A stretch of DNA of 64,000 nt, taken from assembly GCA_002404895.1 (NCBI GenBank), contig DHKO01000054.1:1-64000 (forward strand), given 5' to 3'. This DNA comes from Treponema sp. UBA4692. Its GTDB lineage: Bacteria; Spirochaetota; Spirochaetia; Treponematales; Treponemataceae. The notes under the pieces were generated by a model. The model was given only the letters and a program-made list of their open reading frames with translations, had not been told where the DNA came from and searched no databases. Both the position numbers and the translations under genes were made by a program. Position 1 is the stretch's first letter, and each line of letters begins with the position of its first letter. Shown here piece by piece: positions 7,343 through 15,230 of the stretch.

Positions 7343-8832
7343 TTATTTTCCAATTTGCTGCTGATTTCAGACATTTTCTCTGCGATTTTGGCTCCAGAAA
7401 AATTTTCTCCGGCTTTCACGTTCTCAACTTCGACTTTTTCCTCTTTGTGCTTGTGGACAAGCTCCGCCACGGTTTTTCTGCTTGCGGCAGGATTCTCATC
7501 GTATTCGCTTTCTGGAATTTCAATTTCAGCCAAAGCTGAAAGTTTTTGAAGCGTGTCTTCTATCGTGCAATGCTCGTCTTCTTCCTGGCACAAGAATTTT
7601 TCAATCTCGCCATGCTTGTCGATTGCCGCGTCAACTTCAGCGTTCGCGCCTTTTTGATAAACGCCTGCCATAATCATATCGCGGTTGTCCTCATAGATTG
7701 CGATAAGGCGGCTTACTTTTGTTACAGCTTTCAGAGTCTGAGTTCCAGAAACTCGGCGCGCAAGACGCGAAATGGATTTTAAAGGGTCAATCGCAGGAAA
7801 ATGACGTTGCTCCGCAAGCTTTCTCGTAAGGAAAATATGTCCGTCAATTGTTCCGCGGACTTTATCGGTAATCGGCTCGTCAACATCGTCTCCGTCAACA
7901 AGAACGTTGTAAAAAGCGGTTATCGAGCCTCTGTCGTTTGTTCCAGTTCTCTCAAGCAGCTTCGGAATCATATCAAAAACGCTCGGAGGATAGCCGCGCT
8001 GCGCCGGAGCCTCGCCTGTTGAAAGTCCGATTTCACGCTGGGCATGGGCAAAACGCGTAAGGTTGTCCATCATCAGCATAACGTCCTTTCCCTGGTCGCG
8101 GAAATATTCCGCAACTGCGGTTGTCGTGTACGCGGCGCGCAATCTTGAAATCGAAGTCGCGTCGCTTGTCGCAACAACAACAACTGAACGCTTCATTCCC
8201 TCCTCTCCCAAGTCGCGCTGGATAAAGTCGTTCACCTCGCGTCCGCGCTCGCCAATCAGACCGATTACATTGATGTCTGCGTTTGTATTCCGCGCAATCA
8301 TCGAAAGAAGCGTTGATTTTCCAACTCCAGACCCGGCGAAAATTCCAAGCCGCTGGCCTTTTCCGCAAGTAAAAAGCGAGTCAATCGCGCGCACTCCAGT
8401 TATAATTCTTCTGTCAATCGGCTTTCTTGTGATTGGATTCGGAGCATTCGCCAAAACAGGATAAAAAACTTTCGCCTCAAGCGGTCCTTTTCCGTCAATC
8501 GGATTTCCGCACGCGTCGATTACGCGTCCTAAAAGCTCCTTTCCGACCGGAACCTGCAGAACGTGTCCCGAAGCGATTATCTCGTTTCCAATCTCGATTC
8601 CCTCGGTTGAGTCGTATGCCATAAGCTTTACAGTTTTTCCCTCAAATCCCATGACTTCCGCCAAGATTTGAGTGTTGTTGTAAGGCATTTTTATCGTGCA
8701 GATTTCGCCGATTACAGAACGCGGGCCGTTGCTTTCAATCATCATTCCCTTGACCGCCGTAACGTGCCCCGTGTAAAGAATCGTCTCCGTGTTTTTTACC
8801 GCTGAAAGATATTTGTTGAAAATTGATTCCAT
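7339..8832 (-). CDS. fliI: Flagellum-specific ATPase FliI
   Basis: FliI is the hexameric ATPase that energises flagellar export, homologous to F1-ATPase beta. From the chosen ATG the protein has 497 residues. The nucleotide-binding domain has Walker A GSGVGKST (167-174), GLIGERGREV (191-200) and Walker B LMMDNLTRFAHAQ near 250. The frame stays open 33 codons upstream, but that segment is the repeat element described below. GGGAGA lies 6 nt before the ATG at 8832, whose product starts MESIFNKYLS. The protein is about 50 residues longer than usual because of a charged, lysine- and glutamate-rich C-terminal tail after about residue 445. The stop overlaps fliJ by 4 nt. Confidence 0.95.
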   Translation of the reverse strand: MESIFNKYLSAVKNTETILYTGHVTAVKGMMIESNGPRSVIGEICTIKMPYNNTQILAEVMGFEGKTVKLMAYDSTEGIEIGNEIIASGHVLQVPVGKELLGRVIDACGNPIDGKGPLEAKVFYPVLANAPNPITRKPIDRRIITGVRAIDSLFTCGKGQRLGIFAGSGVGKSTLLSMIARNTNADINVIGLIGERGREVNDFIQRDLGEEGMKRSVVVVATSDATSISRLRAAYTTTAVAEYFRDQGKDVMLMMDNLTRFAHAQREIGLSTGEAPAQRGYPPSVFDMIPKLLERTGTNDRGSITAFYNVLVDGDDVDEPITDKVRGTIDGHIFLTRKLAEQRHFPAIDPLKSISRLARRVSGTQTLKAVTKVSRLIAIYEDNRDMIMAGVYQKGANAEVDAAIDKHGEIEKFLCQEEDEHCTIEDTLQKLSALAEIEIPESEYDENPAASRKTVAELVHKHKEEKVEVENVKAGENFSGAKIAEKMSEISSKLENK

Positions 8833-8869
8833 AATTTCTCCCACCCAAACTGAAATTATGTCTTTTGAA

Positions 8870-8953
8870 AATTTATTTTTCGGGCGTTGCGTCTTGAAAC
8901 GCAAGCGTTCCTGCGCCGCCGGGCTTTTCAAATCCCTAACGCTTCGCTTTATT
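8870..8953. repeat. Extragenic repeat fragment between fliH and fliI
   Basis: The 121-bp gap between fliH and fliI is the longest in this part of the flagellar operon. It contains AAACGCAAGCGTT and GCGCCGCCGGG followed by CGCTTCGCTTTA. The GCGCCGCCGGG block and the following T/C-rich and GCTTCG-type segments resemble 4563-4600. The elements look inserted, and they create a false N-terminal extension in the fliI frame. Confidence 0.45.
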
Positions 8954-9889
8954 TTACGACTCAGAAACAGTCAAGTCTGATTTTGCCAGCGTTTTCACAG
9001 GCGAAATTTCAAGGATTTTGTTTTCAAGCTCGCTGAGCTGGCTTTGAATTCTCGCGTCAATCGCGCCAAAGTCGGTTTCAACAATGCAGCCGCCTTTTTC
9101 AACAGTCGAGTCCTCAAGAACTGTAATCCCCTGGACATTTTCAACCTGCTTTATAAAATCCTGAACATGCTTCGATGTGAGCTTCACATCTGCAAGATTC
9201 ACGCGCAAAGTTACGCTTCCCCTGCCCTTAACTTTCTTCAACGCCTGAAGAACATTCGCCATGACAACTGACTTTTGGCTTTCAGACAAGACTTTCACAA
9301 CTTTTCTCGCCATCAAGATAACAAGCTCCACAATCTGCTGCTCAGTCTCGCTTAAAATCTCCTCGCGGCGCGACATCACAGACTCAAGGATTTTATGAGT
9401 GCGCTCAACAAGGCGCGTAACCTCGTCTTTGCCTGTGTTGTAGCCGTCCTCGCGGCCTTTGTCGTAGCCTTCTTTATATGATTTTTTTGATATTTCGGAC
9501 TTGTCGCTGTTTGCCTGCGCCAAGATTTTCTCGGCTTCCGCCTTTGCGTCCTGAATTATTTTCTGCGCGGACTGCTCAGCTTCAGTCTTCACAATCTGCG
9601 CCTGATCCGACTGACGCTTTACTTCCGCGAACGCGGCTTCCTCAGCTTTTTTCACGATTTCGTCGGCTTTCGCCTGAGCATCTGAAAGCATCTGCTGCTT
9701 TTCAATTTCCCAGCTCGCCTTAAACTCGTCTGCCTCGCGCTTCAAATCCTCGGCTGTCGGGCCTGAATATTCAGGAACTTCCTCTACTTTTTCCTCGACC
9801 ACCGGCGTAGAAAAATCATGGACAAGCTTCAGCTGAAATTCGCCGCCCTTATTTTTGATTTCATTAGGTTCAAATAAATTTTTTGCCAT
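8954..9889 (-). CDS. fliH: Flagellar assembly protein FliH
   Basis: FliH regulates and tethers the FliI ATPase at the export gate. The 311-residue protein has a short N-terminal segment (MAKNLFEPNEIKNK), a long Ala/Glu/Lys coiled coil (about 50-150) and a C-terminal domain (about 190-290) with the FliH/V-ATPase E-subunit-like pattern RVNLADVKL and GGCIVET. GGRE-type glycine repeats appear as YKEGYDKGREDGYNTGKDE, the GxxxG-like stretch common in FliH. AGGAAAAG precedes the ATG. It lies 30 bp after fliG; the next gene, fliI, is separated by a repeat fragment. Confidence 0.93.
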   Translation of the reverse strand: MAKNLFEPNEIKNKGGEFQLKLVHDFSTPVVEEKVEEVPEYSGPTAEDLKREADEFKASWEIEKQQMLSDAQAKADEIVKKAEEAAFAEVKRQSDQAQIVKTEAEQSAQKIIQDAKAEAEKILAQANSDKSEISKKSYKEGYDKGREDGYNTGKDEVTRLVERTHKILESVMSRREEILSETEQQIVELVILMARKVVKVLSESQKSVVMANVLQALKKVKGRGSVTLRVNLADVKLTSKHVQDFIKQVENVQGITVLEDSTVEKGGCIVETDFGAIDARIQSQLSELENKILEISPVKTLAKSDLTVSES

Positions 9890-9919
9890 AAACTTTTCCT
9901 AAAAATCTAAAACGCAGAA

Positions 9920-10990
9920 TTAAACAACAAGCTCGTCCTCGCCGCTTCTTGCAATAACGATTTCGCCGGCATCTTCAAGCCGCCTGATTGTGGATACAAT
10001 TTTCTGCTGCGCCTCTTCAACATCCTTCAAGCGGACAGGTCCCATATATTCCATATCCTCTTTAAGCATAGACGCGGCACGTTTTGACATATTCCGGAAA
10101 ATTTTGTCCTGAACTTCGGTATCGACAGATTTGAGAGCCTTTGAAAGCTCCTGAGTGTCCACCTCGCGGAGAACTTTCTGAATTGCGCGGTCGTCGAGCA
10201 TGACAATATCCTCGAAAACGAACATACGCTTCTTGATTTCCTCTGCCAAATCCGGGTCTTCCTCTTCCAAAGACTCAATAATCGCCTTTTCGCTTGAACG
10301 GTCAACAAGGTTGAGAATCTCAACGATAGACTCGACACCGCCGGCAGCCGTGTAGTCCTCGCTTGACAATGTTGAAAGCTTCTTTTCAAGAACGCGCTCA
10401 ACTTCGCGCAATACATCAGGAGAAGTGCGGTCCATCGTGGCAAGCCGTTTTGAAACTTCAGGCTGGATTTCAGGCGGAAGATTCTGCAGGATAACAGCCG
10501 CTTTTGCCGGCTCCAAATAAGCCAAAATCAAGGCGATTGTCTGCGGATATTCCTGCTGGATAAAGTTCAGCAAATGAGCCGGGTCTGTGCGCCTAATAAA
10601 ATCGAACGGCCGAACCTGTAAGCTCGAAGTGAGGCGGTTGATAATGTCAATTGCTTTCTGCGAGCCAAGAGATTTTTCCAAAAGCTCGCGCGCATAGTCG
10701 ATACCGCCGGTTGTGATAAAATTCTGCGCATTCATCAAGTCCTGAAATTCTTCAAGAACCTGATCCTTAAAATCAGAATCTACAGTTTCAAGACGCGCGA
10801 TTTCAAAAGTTAAAGTCTCAACTTCATCTTCGCGCAAATGCTTCATAATTTCAGAAGAAACATCCGACCCCAAAGAAACAAGGAAGATAGCGGCTTTCTG
10901 CCGGCCAGTAAGATTTTTATAGTCTTTTGCGCCGCCTTTTTTCCCCGCCGGTTTTACAGCAGGCTTGCTGGCAGTTTTTGTATCAGCCAT
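9920..10990 (-). CDS. fliG: Flagellar motor switch protein FliG
   Basis: FliG is the rotor protein of the C-ring that contacts the stator and sets torque and direction. The 356-residue protein has a Lys/Ala-rich N-terminal tail (1-22), then N-terminal, middle and C-terminal FliG domains. Visible hallmarks are GRQKAAIFLVSLG at the N domain, EYPQTIALIL (the EHPQ-type motif) in the middle domain, and the charged torque helix LDDRAIQKVLREVDTQELSKAL in short form near 265-285. The start is 3 nt after the fliF stop with GGAGG 8 nt upstream. Some spirochaetes carry two FliG paralogues; this one sits in the fliF operon and is probably the motor-type copy (FliG2 in that nomenclature), which is an inference. 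Confidence 0.95.
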   Translation of the reverse strand: MADTKTASKPAVKPAGKKGGAKDYKNLTGRQKAAIFLVSLGSDVSSEIMKHLREDEVETLTFEIARLETVDSDFKDQVLEEFQDLMNAQNFITTGGIDYARELLEKSLGSQKAIDIINRLTSSLQVRPFDFIRRTDPAHLLNFIQQEYPQTIALILAYLEPAKAAVILQNLPPEIQPEVSKRLATMDRTSPDVLREVERVLEKKLSTLSSEDYTAAGGVESIVEILNLVDRSSEKAIIESLEEEDPDLAEEIKKRMFVFEDIVMLDDRAIQKVLREVDTQELSKALKSVDTEVQDKIFRNMSKRAASMLKEDMEYMGPVRLKDVEEAQQKIVSTIRRLEDAGEIVIARSGEDELVV

Positions 10991-10993
10991 ATG

Positions 10994-12772
10994 CTACTCC
11001 TCCATCAGCCAAGTTCTGATAAGCAAAGCGACATCTTCCGGATGCTCTTTTGCCATTGCAATCGCGTTTTCCTGAAGCTCGGCGCGCTTGCGCTCTTCGA
11101 CAGACATCTGGACTTCCATTCCTTCCTGTTTTGCGTCCCAAAGAGCTTTCTCGCGTTCCGCCTGCTGCCTGCGAAGAATTTCCTCCTCGCGGAGCCGCTT
11201 TCTTCTTTCGATTTCGCGGCTTATCATTCTGAACACGATAAATGCAATCAAAATAACAACCACGCCAATCAAAATCAGCATGATTGTCTTCTTTGTGTTT
11301 TCACGGGCAAGAATCTGTGAGTCTTCCTCGTTCTGCTGCGCGCTTCTGTCAAATCTGATATTTGTCACGACAACTCTGTAGTTGCGGCTTTCATCATAGC
11401 CAATCGCGCCTTCAAGCAAAGTCGCAGTATCCTCAAGTTCTTTCGTTGTGAGCGGAGTGTAGACGCGGAGAATATGGCCGATTTCAAAACGGTAACGGAC
11501 AGGGTCTTCCCAGTCTGGATAACGGTTTTTAAGCTCGTCGATGTTGCTTTCCTTTACGAAAATCGCTTTTCCGCTTCCGTCAGTAACTTTTCCCCATTTT
11601 CCGTCGATGTTCACTGAAACTGTAACGCGGTCAACGGCAGGCATCCGCTCTTCAACGCGGTGCTCCGTGTTCACAACATTATTTTGGGTAACTCCAGTCT
11701 CTGTCGATTTTCCAATCAAGTTCGACATATCTGAATAAACTGGAGGATTCTGACCTTCAACTCCCGCAGGACCTTCAGGATTGTAACCTGTTCCAGTCCA
11801 TTCCTTTGTTACAGTCTGCGAGGAAATCGGAAGATAATCACGCTTTTCTGTCGTGTCATAAGGCTTTGACGGATCCTGCTCCGTAATCATCACAGGAGAG
11901 TAAATCGTTTTGTCGCTGTTGACTTTTGAAGTGTCCATGTCAACGTTCACGTCAAGGTCGCGCACGCGGTCTTCTGAATAAATGCTCTGCAACGACTTTA
12001 TGACTTTCGCGCGCTTTTCAGCCGCAAGCTTGAGCTTGAATTTCTCGGTGCGCTCAATAAGGGAAAGACGGTCCATTTCCGCCATTCCAGCAAAATCGTT
12101 AAGAATATTTCCGTCTGTGTCTGTGATTACGATATTGTCGTCTGTGAGACCCGAAACTGAACGCAGGACAAGACGCTGAATTCCCTGAATTTTCCGCCGG
12201 TCAGAAGCCATGCTGCTTCCGCCCTTGAAACGAAGCGTGATAGAAGCGTTAGCAGGAACGCGCTGCGCCTCAAAAAGAGAATTCTGTCCCGGTGTAATCA
12301 CGACATCGGCATTCGCAATGTCGTCAAGAGTCTCAATATGCTGTTTTACTTGGTTTGTAACGCGCCGAAGGTCGTTTTTCTCGCGCTCGAAATCTGTTGT
12401 TGACCAGTTTGTAACATCGAGCATCTGGCTGAAAACATCGACTTTTGAAGGAACAATATCTTCCGCAATCAGAAGCGCTCTCATCCGCCTTGCAGTCGCC
12501 TCGTCAGGAACAGAAATAACGCCTGCTGTGCTGACTGTGTATTTTACATTTTCCTCATCAAGCCTGAACGTAACATTGTCCCTTACGGACTGGTCTGTAA
12601 TCGGCTGGCTAAAAAGCGGAACTGTCGTAGGTTTTGAAGAGCCTTTAAAAAGAATCACCAGAACGACAATCACCGCAAGAATGATTCCAGCGGCAATCGC
12701 CTTTTGGACAGGCTTCCATGAACTCCAAAGTTTTTTAATTTTATCGATAACTTTTTGAATCGATTCGTTCAT
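10994..12772 (-). CDS. fliF: Flagellar MS-ring protein FliF
   Basis: FliF forms the inner-membrane MS ring on which the rotor and export gate assemble. The 592-residue protein has an N-terminal transmembrane helix (about 25-42), two periplasmic ring-building motifs (YscJ/FliF and FliF C-terminal domain), a second transmembrane helix near 500-520 (TIMLILIGVVVILIAFIVF) and a cytoplasmic tail ending near the acidic FliG-binding segment (MAKEHPEDVALLIRTWLMEE). GGGAGG precedes the ATG. The length is normal and the frame intact. It lies 77 bp after fliE and 3 bp before fliG. Confidence 0.96.
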   Translation of the reverse strand: MNESIQKVIDKIKKLWSSWKPVQKAIAAGIILAVIVVLVILFKGSSKPTTVPLFSQPITDQSVRDNVTFRLDEENVKYTVSTAGVISVPDEATARRMRALLIAEDIVPSKVDVFSQMLDVTNWSTTDFEREKNDLRRVTNQVKQHIETLDDIANADVVITPGQNSLFEAQRVPANASITLRFKGGSSMASDRRKIQGIQRLVLRSVSGLTDDNIVITDTDGNILNDFAGMAEMDRLSLIERTEKFKLKLAAEKRAKVIKSLQSIYSEDRVRDLDVNVDMDTSKVNSDKTIYSPVMITEQDPSKPYDTTEKRDYLPISSQTVTKEWTGTGYNPEGPAGVEGQNPPVYSDMSNLIGKSTETGVTQNNVVNTEHRVEERMPAVDRVTVSVNIDGKWGKVTDGSGKAIFVKESNIDELKNRYPDWEDPVRYRFEIGHILRVYTPLTTKELEDTATLLEGAIGYDESRNYRVVVTNIRFDRSAQQNEEDSQILARENTKKTIMLILIGVVVILIAFIVFRMISREIERRKRLREEEILRRQQAEREKALWDAKQEGMEVQMSVEERKRAELQENAIAMAKEHPEDVALLIRTWLMEE

Positions 12773-12849
12773 CTTGCCCTCCCGTGAACGAACATAATCA
12801 ACACGCTATTTTAACACAATTTTTCCACGCTGAAAAGGTGAGATTATGG

Positions 12850-13200
12850 CTATCTTGTCGTTGAAATTTCGCTCCAGCCGCTCACAAGACGGTCGATTAC
12901 TGTCTGAGCAAGATTCAAGGACATCTGAGCTTTCGCCATCGCGGTTGTAACATCGTGAATGTCAACCGAGTCCGGGTCTGTGATAAGCTTTTCCTGAACG
13001 CGGTTCACATCGAGCTGCTGGCTGTTCATTTCTGAAACCGCATTCACAAGGTAGCTCTCAAAAGTGCCGAAAGATTTATCATTTTTTACAGATGATGTAT
13101 TTTCCGAGCCGGGAACAAGCGAAGTGAGTTTCGCGCTTCCGACATGAGCCGGATTTGTTCTAGTCATCTCCGGAGCCTGCATAATATTCATAACGTCCAT
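12850..13200 (-). CDS. fliE: Flagellar hook-basal body protein FliE
   Basis: FliE joins the MS ring or export gate to the proximal rod. The 116-residue protein matches the family length and has the conserved C-terminal half: a Ser/Asn-rich loop, then DPDSVDIHDVTTAMAKAQMS and LAQTVIDRLVSGWSEI. GAGG lies 7 nt before the ATG. It sits between flgC and fliF, its usual spirochaete position. Confidence 0.94.
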   Translation of the reverse strand: MDVMNIMQAPEMTRTNPAHVGSAKLTSLVPGSENTSSVKNDKSFGTFESYLVNAVSEMNSQQLDVNRVQEKLITDPDSVDIHDVTTAMAKAQMSLNLAQTVIDRLVSGWSEISTTR

Positions 13201-13347
13201 ATTTTTACCTCAACTCAAATCTAAATTAAAATCCACAGTCCATAATCAAAAAATAAAACAATGAAAACTATTTTAGCACAATTCCCATTTTTGAAGCCGT
13301 CTCAAAAACGCCGTCATTCAAACTTTTTCAGAATATGCCGCCGGATT

Positions 13348-13809
13348 TTAGCCTCTTCCAATCTCAAGCGCGCTTGAGAACATATCTTTCGCGCCCTGAA
13401 CAACGGTCGAGTTCGCCTCGTAAGCGCGGCTTGCCGAAATCAGGTCAACCATCTCGTTCACGATATTGACGTTCGGATATTCAACATATCCTTTGTTCGG
13501 GCCAGACTGGATTGCGTCAGGATTTGAAGGGTCGTAAACCATGCGTCCCTGAGTTGTGTCTTTCACGATTTTCTTAACGCGAACGCCTTTTCCAGGGCCG
13601 TTGTCCTGGTCTGCGGAAACGAAAGGGGAACGCCATGTAGGATGGCTTGAAGCGACAGGCTCAAGAACCACAGAAGATTTCTTGAAAGCTCCGCCCTCTG
13701 GAGTCCGCGTCGTGGAAGCGTTCGCGATGTTGTTTGAAATAACGTCTGTTCTAAGACGCTCAACGCTCATTCCAGTCGCCGCGATATTTATAGAAGTAAA
13801 CATTCCCAT
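13348..13809 (-). CDS. flgC: Flagellar basal-body rod protein FlgC
   Basis: FlgC is a proximal rod subunit. The 153-residue protein has the rod-protein N-terminus (MGMFTSINIAATGMSVERLR, then SNNIANAST) and the matching C-terminal helix (NVNIVNEMVDLISASRAYEANS). An open frame continues 12 codons further upstream. I chose the ATG at 13809 because GGAGG lies 9 nt before it and because the family starts at this point. A second ATG two codons in is also possible. It is separated from flgB by two strong hairpins. Confidence 0.95.
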   Translation of the reverse strand: MGMFTSINIAATGMSVERLRTDVISNNIANASTTRTPEGGAFKKSSVVLEPVASSHPTWRSPFVSADQDNGPGKGVRVKKIVKDTTQGRMVYDPSNPDAIQSGPNKGYVEYPNVNIVNEMVDLISASRAYEANSTVVQGAKDMFSSALEIGRG

Positions 13810-13887
13810 TTTTATTTTCCTCCGTTCCAATAAAATCTGCCGCACAGTGCGACGCTAGCTGACGTTGCATCGCGCAAAAAAGCACAA

Positions 13888-13965
13888 GAGAAAGTTCTGT
13901 TTGCCTTCAGGTTAACAGAACTTTCTCGTTAATAACAAAAATTACAGGATGTAATTTTTGTTATT
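13888..13965 (-). promoter_or_regulatory. Two perfect hairpins between flgB and flgC
   Basis: In transcript order the first stem is a 15-bp perfect inverted repeat (13951-13965 with 13931-13945, 5-nt loop) that includes the flgB stop codon. The second is a 14-bp perfect inverted repeat (13914-13927 with 13888-13901, 12-nt loop), followed after 5 nt by TTTTTT. They lie inside an apparent operon. They could act as an attenuator or partial terminator, or as mRNA stability or processing elements. Confidence 0.7.
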
Positions 13966-14377
13966 TTTTCATCACTGTCTTCATCTGGCTGAACTCAAAA
14001 TTCTCAAGCTGCGCCAAAAGCCTGTAGTTAAGCTGGATTTTCATGATATTCATAGCCTCGCTCTCCGGGTCAACATTGTTTCCGTTAGCGTTCGCCGTTG
14101 TAGTCCAGTCAGTCACGCGCCTCGGCTCAACTTCCCTGTAGTCGTAAGGCTCGTTGAGCTGGATATGCCGTCCGTCAGTCACCGTGAGCTTCATTCTGTG
14201 CGCAGAGTCCGCCTCGCTCTCAAAAGCCTTCTTAAGCTCGCTCTCAAAATTCACTTCCTGACGCTTATAGTTCGGAACTTCCGAATTCGCAATATTGTTT
14301 GCAGAAACCTGATAGCGAAGCGAGTTCACGTCCATCGCGCGGGACAACAAATCAACTGACCGTGTAAAACTATTCAT
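13961..14377 (-). CDS. flgB: Flagellar basal-body rod protein FlgB
   Basis: FlgB is a proximal rod subunit and the first gene of the flagellar run. The 138-residue protein shows the rod signature MNSFTRSVDLLSRAMDVNSL, SANNIANSEVPNYKR near the N-terminus and a C-terminal helix MNIMKIQLNYRLLAQLENF. The length is normal. The ATG has only a weak upstream GAGAAT. No convincing sigma-70, sigma-28 or sigma-54 promoter could be read directly upstream; the 853-bp region in front is made of repeats. Confidence 0.94.
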   Translation of the reverse strand: MNSFTRSVDLLSRAMDVNSLRYQVSANNIANSEVPNYKRQEVNFESELKKAFESEADSAHRMKLTVTDGRHIQLNEPYDYREVEPRRVTDWTTTANANGNNVDPESEAMNIMKIQLNYRLLAQLENFEFSQMKTVMKK

Positions 14378-14569
14378 ATTCTCATTATCGGAAACTCAAA
14401 AAAAATATTTAGAAAATTGCAAGCCGCTTAAAAATCAAAAATGCGCCAGGCAAAAAACGCCATTCAAAAACCCGACACTTTAGAGTTCGCTCCGATTCAG
14501 AATTTATATTTCAAAATTTTCAGGACGGAGATTTTGTAAAGCAAAAAACGATTTTCTCACGTGCCTTTC

Positions 14570-14670
14570 GCCTGAATACAATGCCCCGCTATCCGCCGTT
14601 CCGCTACGCTTCATTGCTCCGCAACGCCTCCGGCGCGGCTTCTATCGGGCGTAGGCTTTATAAACCGCAA
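14570..14670. repeat. GC-rich dispersed extragenic repeat (copy B)
   Basis: This block contains GCTATCCGCCGTTCCGCTAC, CATTGCTCCGCAACGCC and CTATCGGGCGTAGGCTT. It matches the copy at 54865-54990 in the same order (GCTATCCGCGGTTCCGCTT, CATTGCTTCGC, CGCAACGACTTCGCCGC, CTATCAGGGCTAGGCT). It forms the first part of the 853-bp gene-free region 14378-15230 upstream of flgB. Confidence 0.7.
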
Positions 14671-14682
14671 AGCATTAAAAAG

Positions 14683-14765
14683 CGTCATTTCTGAATTTAT
14701 TTTGGAATCTGCAATAAAAAAACTCACATCATTTCTGAATTTGTTTCAGAATCTGCAGCATCAAA
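14683..14765. repeat. Two copies of a roughly 40-bp CGTCATT/TTCAGAA repeat
   Basis: Two adjacent copies read approximately CGTCATTTCTGAATTT then TTTCAGAATCTGCA, followed by an A-rich tail. Each contains a TTCTGA/TCAGAA dyad. Two more copies occur at 15041-15130 and an inverted relative at 53657-53696. The copies bracket the palindrome array at 14774-15030. Confidence 0.75.
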
Positions 14766-14773
14766 ATTTCAAT

Positions 14774-15030
14774 TTCGTACTGAATACGATTTCAATTTCA
14801 AAATTCTTTTTTCGTATTGAATACGATTTCAGCTTTTCCGAAATTCTTGATTCGTACTGAATACGAAAGCCGCTTTATGAGATTTTTCTAATTCGTAATC
14901 AATACGATTGAGATTTTTCTTAGAAAACACGGTTCGTACTCGCTACGATTGCCGTTTTCCTCGTTTTTCTAAATTCTTACTCAGTACGATTCTTGTTTTT
15001 CAAAAAAGCCGCTTTCGTACTAAGCACATT
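14774..15030. repeat. Seven 17-bp palindromes at about 41-bp spacing (TTCGTA core array)
   Basis: TTCGTACTGAATACGAT-like palindromes begin at 14774, 14811, 14851, 14892, 14933, 14974 and 15014. The steps are 37, 40, 41, 41, 41 and 40 bp. The outer TTCGT and ACGA arms are best conserved and the 7-nt centre varies. The last two copies are degenerate. Spacers are T-rich and loosely similar (TTTTTCTAAATTC type). The array lies between mutS (which ends at 15231) and flgB (which starts at 14377). No gene is supported here. Confidence 0.9.
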
Positions 15031-15040
15031 CTTCAAATTT

Positions 15041-15130
15041 CACGTCATTCTGAATTTGTTTCAGAATATGCAATAAAAAAACGCACGTCATTTTTTAGCG
15101 AAGTTTAGGAATTTATTTCGGAATCCATAA
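15041..15130. repeat. Two further copies of the CGTCATT/TTCAGAA repeat
   Basis: The first copy (15041-15082) reads CACGTCATTCTGAATTTG then TTTCAGAATATGCA with an A-rich tail. The second (15083-15130) is more diverged, with GCACGTCATTTTTTAGCGA and TTATTTCGGAATCC. Together with 14683-14765 they flank the palindrome array on both sides. Confidence 0.7.
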
Positions 15131-15156
15131 TTTTCCCTTTTGCATGGCATTTATTC

Positions 15157-15214
15157 AGCACGGATTCACGCGGATTATTTTTTCTTGTCCGCGTTTATCA
15201 TCTCAATCCGTGCT
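15157..15214. repeat. Nested hairpin (ATCCGTG element) downstream of mutS
   Basis: AGCACGGATT (15157-15166) pairs with AATCCGTGCT (15205-15214), and CGCGGA (15169-15174) pairs with TCCGCG (15188-15193) inside it. It lies 17 bp past the mutS stop. It may protect or terminate the mutS transcript, although no T-run follows on the minus strand. The wording resembles a dispersed intergenic repeat common in several bacterial groups. Confidence 0.6.
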
Positions 15215-15230
15215 TATCTGTGTTAAAAAA

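Noticed and set aside
8833..8931. 33-residue N-terminal extension of FliI
   Set aside because: It falls in the repeat element, has no family match, and a GGGAGA site precedes the later ATG.
14378..14560. Sigma-28 or sigma-54 flagellar promoter upstream of flgB
   Set aside because: I found no TAAAG-N-GCCGATAA-type or GG-N10-GC-type match with correct spacing; only isolated half-matches.
14774..15030. CRISPR array or transposon end
   Set aside because: Spacers are T-rich and loosely similar, the spacing drifts, and there is no transposase or cas gene.
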